Assembly: GCF_001510895.1 (NCBI RefSeq)
Contig: NZ_LPWA01000101.1
Span: forward strand, 52,698 to 116,697
Reading direction: 5' to 3'
From: Mesorhizobium loti
GTDB taxonomy: Bacteria; Pseudomonadota; Alphaproteobacteria; Rhizobiales; Rhizobiaceae
Length of the DNA stretch: 64,000 bases
Part shown: positions 61,042 to 64,000 of the stretch, one piece after another
How positions within the stretch are numbered: the first letter of the stretch is position 1
Layout of the letters: each line of letters opens with the position of its first letter
Notes under the pieces: generated by a model
What the model saw: only the letters and a program-made list of their open reading frames with translations
What the model was told of the DNA's origin: nothing
Database searches by the model: none
Translations under genes and position numbers: made by a program

Positions 61042-61398
61042 TTAGTAACCCCCGATGATCGGCAGGATCTCGCCGGCGATGTAGCTGGAGCATTGCGGCG
61101 AGGCTAAAAACACATGGGCCGGCGCGATCTCCTCAGGCTGGGCGGGCCGCTTCATCGGCGTCTTGGCGCCGAATTGCGAGACGTCCTCGGCCTCTTCCTC
61201 CGACGGGTTGAGCGGCGTCCATACCGCGCCTGGCGCCACCGCGTTGACGCGGATGCCCTTGCCGATCAGGTTGCCGGAGAGCGCCCGGGTGAAGGCGTGG
61301 ATGCCGCCCTTGGTCATCGAATAGTCGACCAGGTCCTTCGAGCCCTCGATGCCGGCCGTGTTCGCGCTGTCGGACTTGGATTGACTATCGGTCGGCAT
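61042..61398 (-). pseudogene. Short-chain dehydrogenase with internal in-frame deletion
   Basis: 118 residues. After a short start (MPTDSQSKSDSAN, with AAGGAG 6 bases before the ATG at 61398) it continues directly at TAGIEGSKDLVDYSMTKGGI, with the Tyr-x3-Lys of SDRs, KGIRVNAVAPGAVWTPLNPS and EIAPAHVFLASPQCSSYIAG. Full-length relatives (YghA-type) have about 165 more residues including the NAD-binding Rossmann half. That whole half is missing, so it cannot bind cofactor normally. Confidence 0.8.
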
Positions 61399-61541
61399 CG
61401 CCATCTCCTTCTCGATAGACAACGCATGCCGGTGGAAAAGGTTGGCTTTCGTCGGGTCGTGCGCCAGCCGAGGAACCCTTTTCACTAGCAGGCGCGGCAA
61501 CCATCCCCGGCCTGCGCCGTTCCGCCTGCCGGAGGCAAAAC

Positions 61542-62453
61542 ATGTTCGACGATTTCGAAAGCGCCGAGATCGAGACGGGCGAGGCACGGATTTTCATCCG
61601 CCGCGCCGGCAGCGGGCCGGCGCTGCTCCTGCTGCACGGCTTTCCCGAGACGCATCTGATGTGGCGCGATGTGGCGCCGGAGCTCACCGATCGCTTCACC
61701 GTCGTCTGCGCCGACCTGCGCGGTTACGGGAAAAGCTCCTGCCCGCCGTCTGGTCCGGATCACGCGCCCTACGCCAAGCGCGCAATGGCGGCCGACCTCG
61801 TGGCGTTGATGGCGAAGCTCGGCTTTTCCCGGTTCATGGTTGCCAGGCACGATCGTGGCGGGCGCGTCGCTTACCGGCTGGCGCTCGACCATGCCGACAG
61901 CATCGAAAAGCTTGCCGTGCTCGATATCGTCCCCACCGCCGGTGCCTGGGACCGGGCCGACGCCCGGCTGGCGCTCGGCTACCGGCCGTGGTCGCTGCTT
62001 GCCCAGCCCGAACCGCTGCCGGAGAAGATCATGGCGGCGGCAGCGAGTGCGATCGTCGATAATGCGCTGGGGGGCTGGGGCTCCTCGCCCGCGGCGTTCC
62101 CGCCTGCGGTGCGACAGGCTTACATCGAGGTCTTGCGCGATCCGGCGCATATTCACGCGATCTGCGAAGAATATCGTGCGGCAGCTTCCCTCGACCGCGA
62201 GCACGATCATGCGGACCAGACGGCGGGCCGGCGCATCGCCTGCCCGGTGCTGGCGCTGTGGAGCGGGCATGGCGCGCTTGCCGAATGGTACGCGCAAGAA
62301 GGCGGGCCGCTGGCGTTGTGGCGGGAATGGGCCGACAATGTCAGCGGCGGGGCGATGGCCGGCGGGCATTTCTTTCCGGAGGAACTGCCCGACGGGACAG
62401 CCGACATGCTCAGCGATTTTCTGCTGTCGGCTAAAGCCCGTACGCCAAAGTGA
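61542..62453 (+). CDS. Alpha/beta hydrolase, fluoroacetate/haloacid dehalogenase-like
   Basis: 303 residues. HGFPET (32-37) is the oxyanion-hole motif. The nucleophile Asp104 is in VARHDRGGRVAYRLALDHAD, the HDRGxR type of fluoroacetate dehalogenases, not a Ser elbow. The catalytic His is in AGGHFFPEELPDG near 278. WSGHGALAEWY and WREWADNVSGG are also family-like. Hydrolytic removal of halide from a haloacetate, or epoxide hydrolysis, is expected. Natural substrate unknown. Confidence 0.9.
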   Translation: MFDDFESAEIETGEARIFIRRAGSGPALLLLHGFPETHLMWRDVAPELTDRFTVVCADLRGYGKSSCPPSGPDHAPYAKRAMAADLVALMAKLGFSRFMVARHDRGGRVAYRLALDHADSIEKLAVLDIVPTAGAWDRADARLALGYRPWSLLAQPEPLPEKIMAAAASAIVDNALGGWGSSPAAFPPAVRQAYIEVLRDPAHIHAICEEYRAAASLDREHDHADQTAGRRIACPVLALWSGHGALAEWYAQEGGPLALWREWADNVSGGAMAGGHFFPEELPDGTADMLSDFLLSAKARTPK

Positions 62454-62664
62454 GATAGATCGCCGGCGCAACGATCAGGCAGAGTGCCATCACGATCACC
62501 ACGGCATTGCCCAGGCGCTCGGCCCGCCTGGCAATGTCGGCGACGTCTTCATCGGCGTTGATGATTTCGAGGATTGAGAGGTCGGCGAGAGCGGAGAGAT
62601 GGTTGTCGTTCGCAGGGTGGCTTTCAGCTTCTCGCGGTTTGGGCTTGGCAGAAATAAAGGTCAA
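62431..62664 (-). CDS. Small protein with one C-terminal TM helix
   Basis: 77 residues if a TTG at 62664 is the start (TFISAKPKPREAESHPANDN onward), as no ATG gives a sensible N-terminus. Acidic helix LSALADLSILEIINADEDVA, then GNAVVIVMALCLIVAPAIYL at the C-terminal end. Tail-to-tail overlap with the hydrolase (23 bases). Not recognised. Confidence 0.5.
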   Translation of the reverse strand: MTFISAKPKPREAESHPANDNHLSALADLSILEIINADEDVADIARRAERLGNAVVIVMALCLIVAPAIYLTLAYGL

Positions 62665-62950
62665 AACGTCGTCTCGCTTTCGAAACCGGCAACGCGGCTT
62701 CCTTATTCCGATGGTTTTTGGGTTCCGACGGTATTGGGTGCCCGCCGTTTGCGCGGAAAAGGCGGGCACCCAAAATGCCGACGATGGAGGGGGTTCCATC
62801 GACAACGGCTCACCAACTCCAAGCTTCTGCTTTGGTTGCCGCCACAGGCCCAATGCGCCGGCAACTCGGACTTCAGTCGCAAGGGCCGCTCGGACCGTGG
62901 CCCCCGAGCATGAGCACCCGAGCGGTTCGGGCCGGCGCTCGAAAGCGATT

Positions 62951-62975
62951 GGAACTTCTTCCCCCTCCCCCGGTT
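62951..62975 (+). promoter_or_regulatory. Near-consensus EcfG-type promoter
   Basis: GGAAC (62951-62955), 16 bases, GGTT (62972-62975). 54 bases before the start at 63030. Same GGTT variant as at 53556. Confidence 0.4.
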
Positions 62976-63029
62976 CCTCAGAAACAGCTGGTGGCTTGCC
63001 GCCGGCAGGACGTTTCAACGGAGGCACCG

Positions 63030-63539
63030 ATGTCCGTGCACACACTTCACCCCGAGCGCGTCGACGAGGCACGCATGCATGCCTATTCGATCTTCGCTCC
63101 GCTGCTGATCCATTCGCTGGCCCAGAGGCTGGCGGGCTGCCGGGGCATGCGGGAACTGGACAAGCTCGAGACATCGCTTGTGCGCCTTATCGAGGAAACC
63201 GTCGTCGCCGCGCCGGATGGCGAGGCGATGAAGGAGTTCGCGGTCGAGCTCGTCGTGTCGACGCTGCGCAACGTGCGCGAACATCCCGATGCCAAGCACG
63301 ATCTGGAAGAGATCGACGACCGGCGCACAGCGGGGCGCTCGGAGATTCCGGCAACGCTGGAAGAGCAGTTGCAGTCCGGTCTAGAGGACAGTTTCCCGGC
63401 GAGCGATCCGCCGGCGGTCGTCTCGACAGCCATCACCGGTGGCTCGAAGCACATCATTGGAACCGACGAGGTGCTGCGCCGCAAGAAGGCGGCGCGCCGC
63501 AGGCCGGAGACGGCGGAGCGGACATCGAAGGAGGCCTAA
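63030..63539 (+). CDS. Hypothetical protein with SFPASDPP motif
   Basis: 169 residues, ATG at 63030 after AACGGAGGC. N-terminal helical part MHAYSIFAPLLIHSLAQRLA and LETSLVRLIEETVVAAPDGE. The C-terminal third has LEDSFPASDPPAVVSTAITG, a motif seen at the end of many small rhizobial stress proteins. Followed by a DUF3606-like gene after one base. Confidence 0.7.
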   Translation: MSVHTLHPERVDEARMHAYSIFAPLLIHSLAQRLAGCRGMRELDKLETSLVRLIEETVVAAPDGEAMKEFAVELVVSTLRNVREHPDAKHDLEEIDDRRTAGRSEIPATLEEQLQSGLEDSFPASDPPAVVSTAITGGSKHIIGTDEVLRRKKAARRRPETAERTSKEA

Positions 63540-63540
63540 G

Positions 63541-63750
63541 ATGAACAGCAAAATCCCGCACCGCCCGGGTGCTGGCCATGCCCCGCCTTCGGGTAACTTG
63601 CCGACCACGGGCGGCGAAGATCCCGACGTGCGGTTCCTGGCGGAGAATACCGACCTCTCGCCGAAGCAGGCACGCGAGCTGATCCGCGAGCATGGGCATG
63701 ATCGCGACAAGCTGCTGAAGATCGCACGCACCATGAAGGCCGAGGGCTGA
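63541..63750 (+). CDS. DUF3606-like small protein
   Basis: 69 residues. Disordered Pro-rich start (SGNLPTTGGEDPD), then the family core VRFLAENTDLSPKQARELIR and HGHDRDKLLKIARTMKAEG, two helices with a basic surface. Starts one base after the preceding stop, so co-transcribed. Unknown function. Confidence 0.75.
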   Translation: MNSKIPHRPGAGHAPPSGNLPTTGGEDPDVRFLAENTDLSPKQARELIREHGHDRDKLLKIARTMKAEG

Positions 63751-64000
63751 GGCCCTCCAGAAAGTGAGGCAGATCATGAGCAATGCGCCGGCGCCAAGTG
63801 GGGGAAGATGGCCGGCAAGCCAGAGGAGTGAAGGATCGCGGCTCATCCCCTCTTCGTCATCCTAGGGTCTGCGCGCGTCGCTTCGCTCCTTGCTCCGCCC
63901 TAGGATTGTTTGAGAAGGATCGGGTAGTTTGGCGGCCGGGACTGCAGGCCCATCACAGCCGGCAGTCCCGGCGGCAGGCGACCGTCCTAAGGTTCGGGTA
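63751..64000. other. Window end without recognisable gene
   Basis: After the DUF3606-like stop no reading frame with clear coding features is seen. CGGGACTGC and GCAGTCCCGGC (63943 and 63963 areas) form an inverted repeat near the end, possibly a terminator or another intergenic element. Confidence 0.4.

Noticed and set aside
62718..63029. N-terminal extension of the SFPASDPP protein
   Set aside because: The ATG at 63030 has a good ribosome site, and the upstream part is Pro/Arg-rich and contains the candidate promoter.

Overview
The window looks like chromosome of a high-GC alphaproteobacterium of the order Rhizobiales, most likely Mesorhizobium or a close relative. This is inferred from three things. 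There is a complete general L-amino-acid transporter operon (aapJQMP). There are EcfG-type stress promoters (GGAAC, 16-17 bases, CGTT). There are also several families of short palindromic intergenic repeats of the kind found in rhizobia. No rRNA, CRISPR array or intact tRNA was seen.

Layout. 0-4.9 kb: polyphosphate kinase (cut by the window start), a CHCC zinc-finger protein, an FAD monooxygenase, a BrnT/BrnA toxin-antitoxin pair and a DUF2459 protein. 5-9.3 kb: the aapJQMP operon. 9.9-18.3 kb: a MetC-like lyase, an HPP-CBS membrane protein, an ECF sigma factor with a DUF4142 protein and a cupredoxin, an enoyl-CoA hydratase divergent from a TetR regulator, a TPR protein and a LysR regulator. 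18.4-25.1 kb: a LivK-type binding protein and an SHMT-like enzyme, divergent from a three-subunit molybdenum hydroxylase followed by a MoaD-like protein. 25.4-28.8 kb: a lower-GC island with four accessory genes (DUF2971-like, HEPN-like, GIY-YIG/MUG113-like, ParB-like), the best candidate for an undescribed, possibly anti-phage, system. 29-35.7 kb: an HD phosphohydrolase between a complete and a truncated DOPA-dioxygenase gene, two secreted or envelope proteins and an SbmA/BacA-like ABC exporter. 35.9-42.8 kb: a LysE exporter, a LacI-rbsA-rbsC-rbsB sugar-uptake operon and an ArsB/NhaD-like ion transporter. 43-47.4 kb: small envelope and stress proteins, a GFA protein, a PAS protein and msrA.

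47.5-53.1 kb is a decayed prophage on the minus strand. It keeps a tightly overlapping lysis cassette, an endolysin fused by deletion to the terminase C-terminus, and the terminase N-terminus and small subunit. The two terminase halves are separated by about 1.9 kb carrying a HigB/HigA-like toxin-antitoxin pair and a damaged tRNA-like sequence. 53.6-64 kb is rich in small stress-type proteins (DUF883, SPW, DUF3606-like, a truncated SDR), some behind EcfG-type promoters. It also holds kynA with a divergent Lrp regulator, an HWE-type histidine kinase, a 54-residue zinc-knuckle protein and a dehalogenase-like hydrolase.

Caution on sequence quality: at least ten otherwise conserved genes are each broken by what looks like loss of a single base (ppk, CHCC zinc finger, aapM, TPR protein, SHMT-like, hydroxylase FAD subunit, glycine-rich secreted protein, endolysin twice, a phage gene, and probably a DUF3606-like gene). 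Base-calling or assembly error explains this better than decay, so these genes are described as if intact but flagged.
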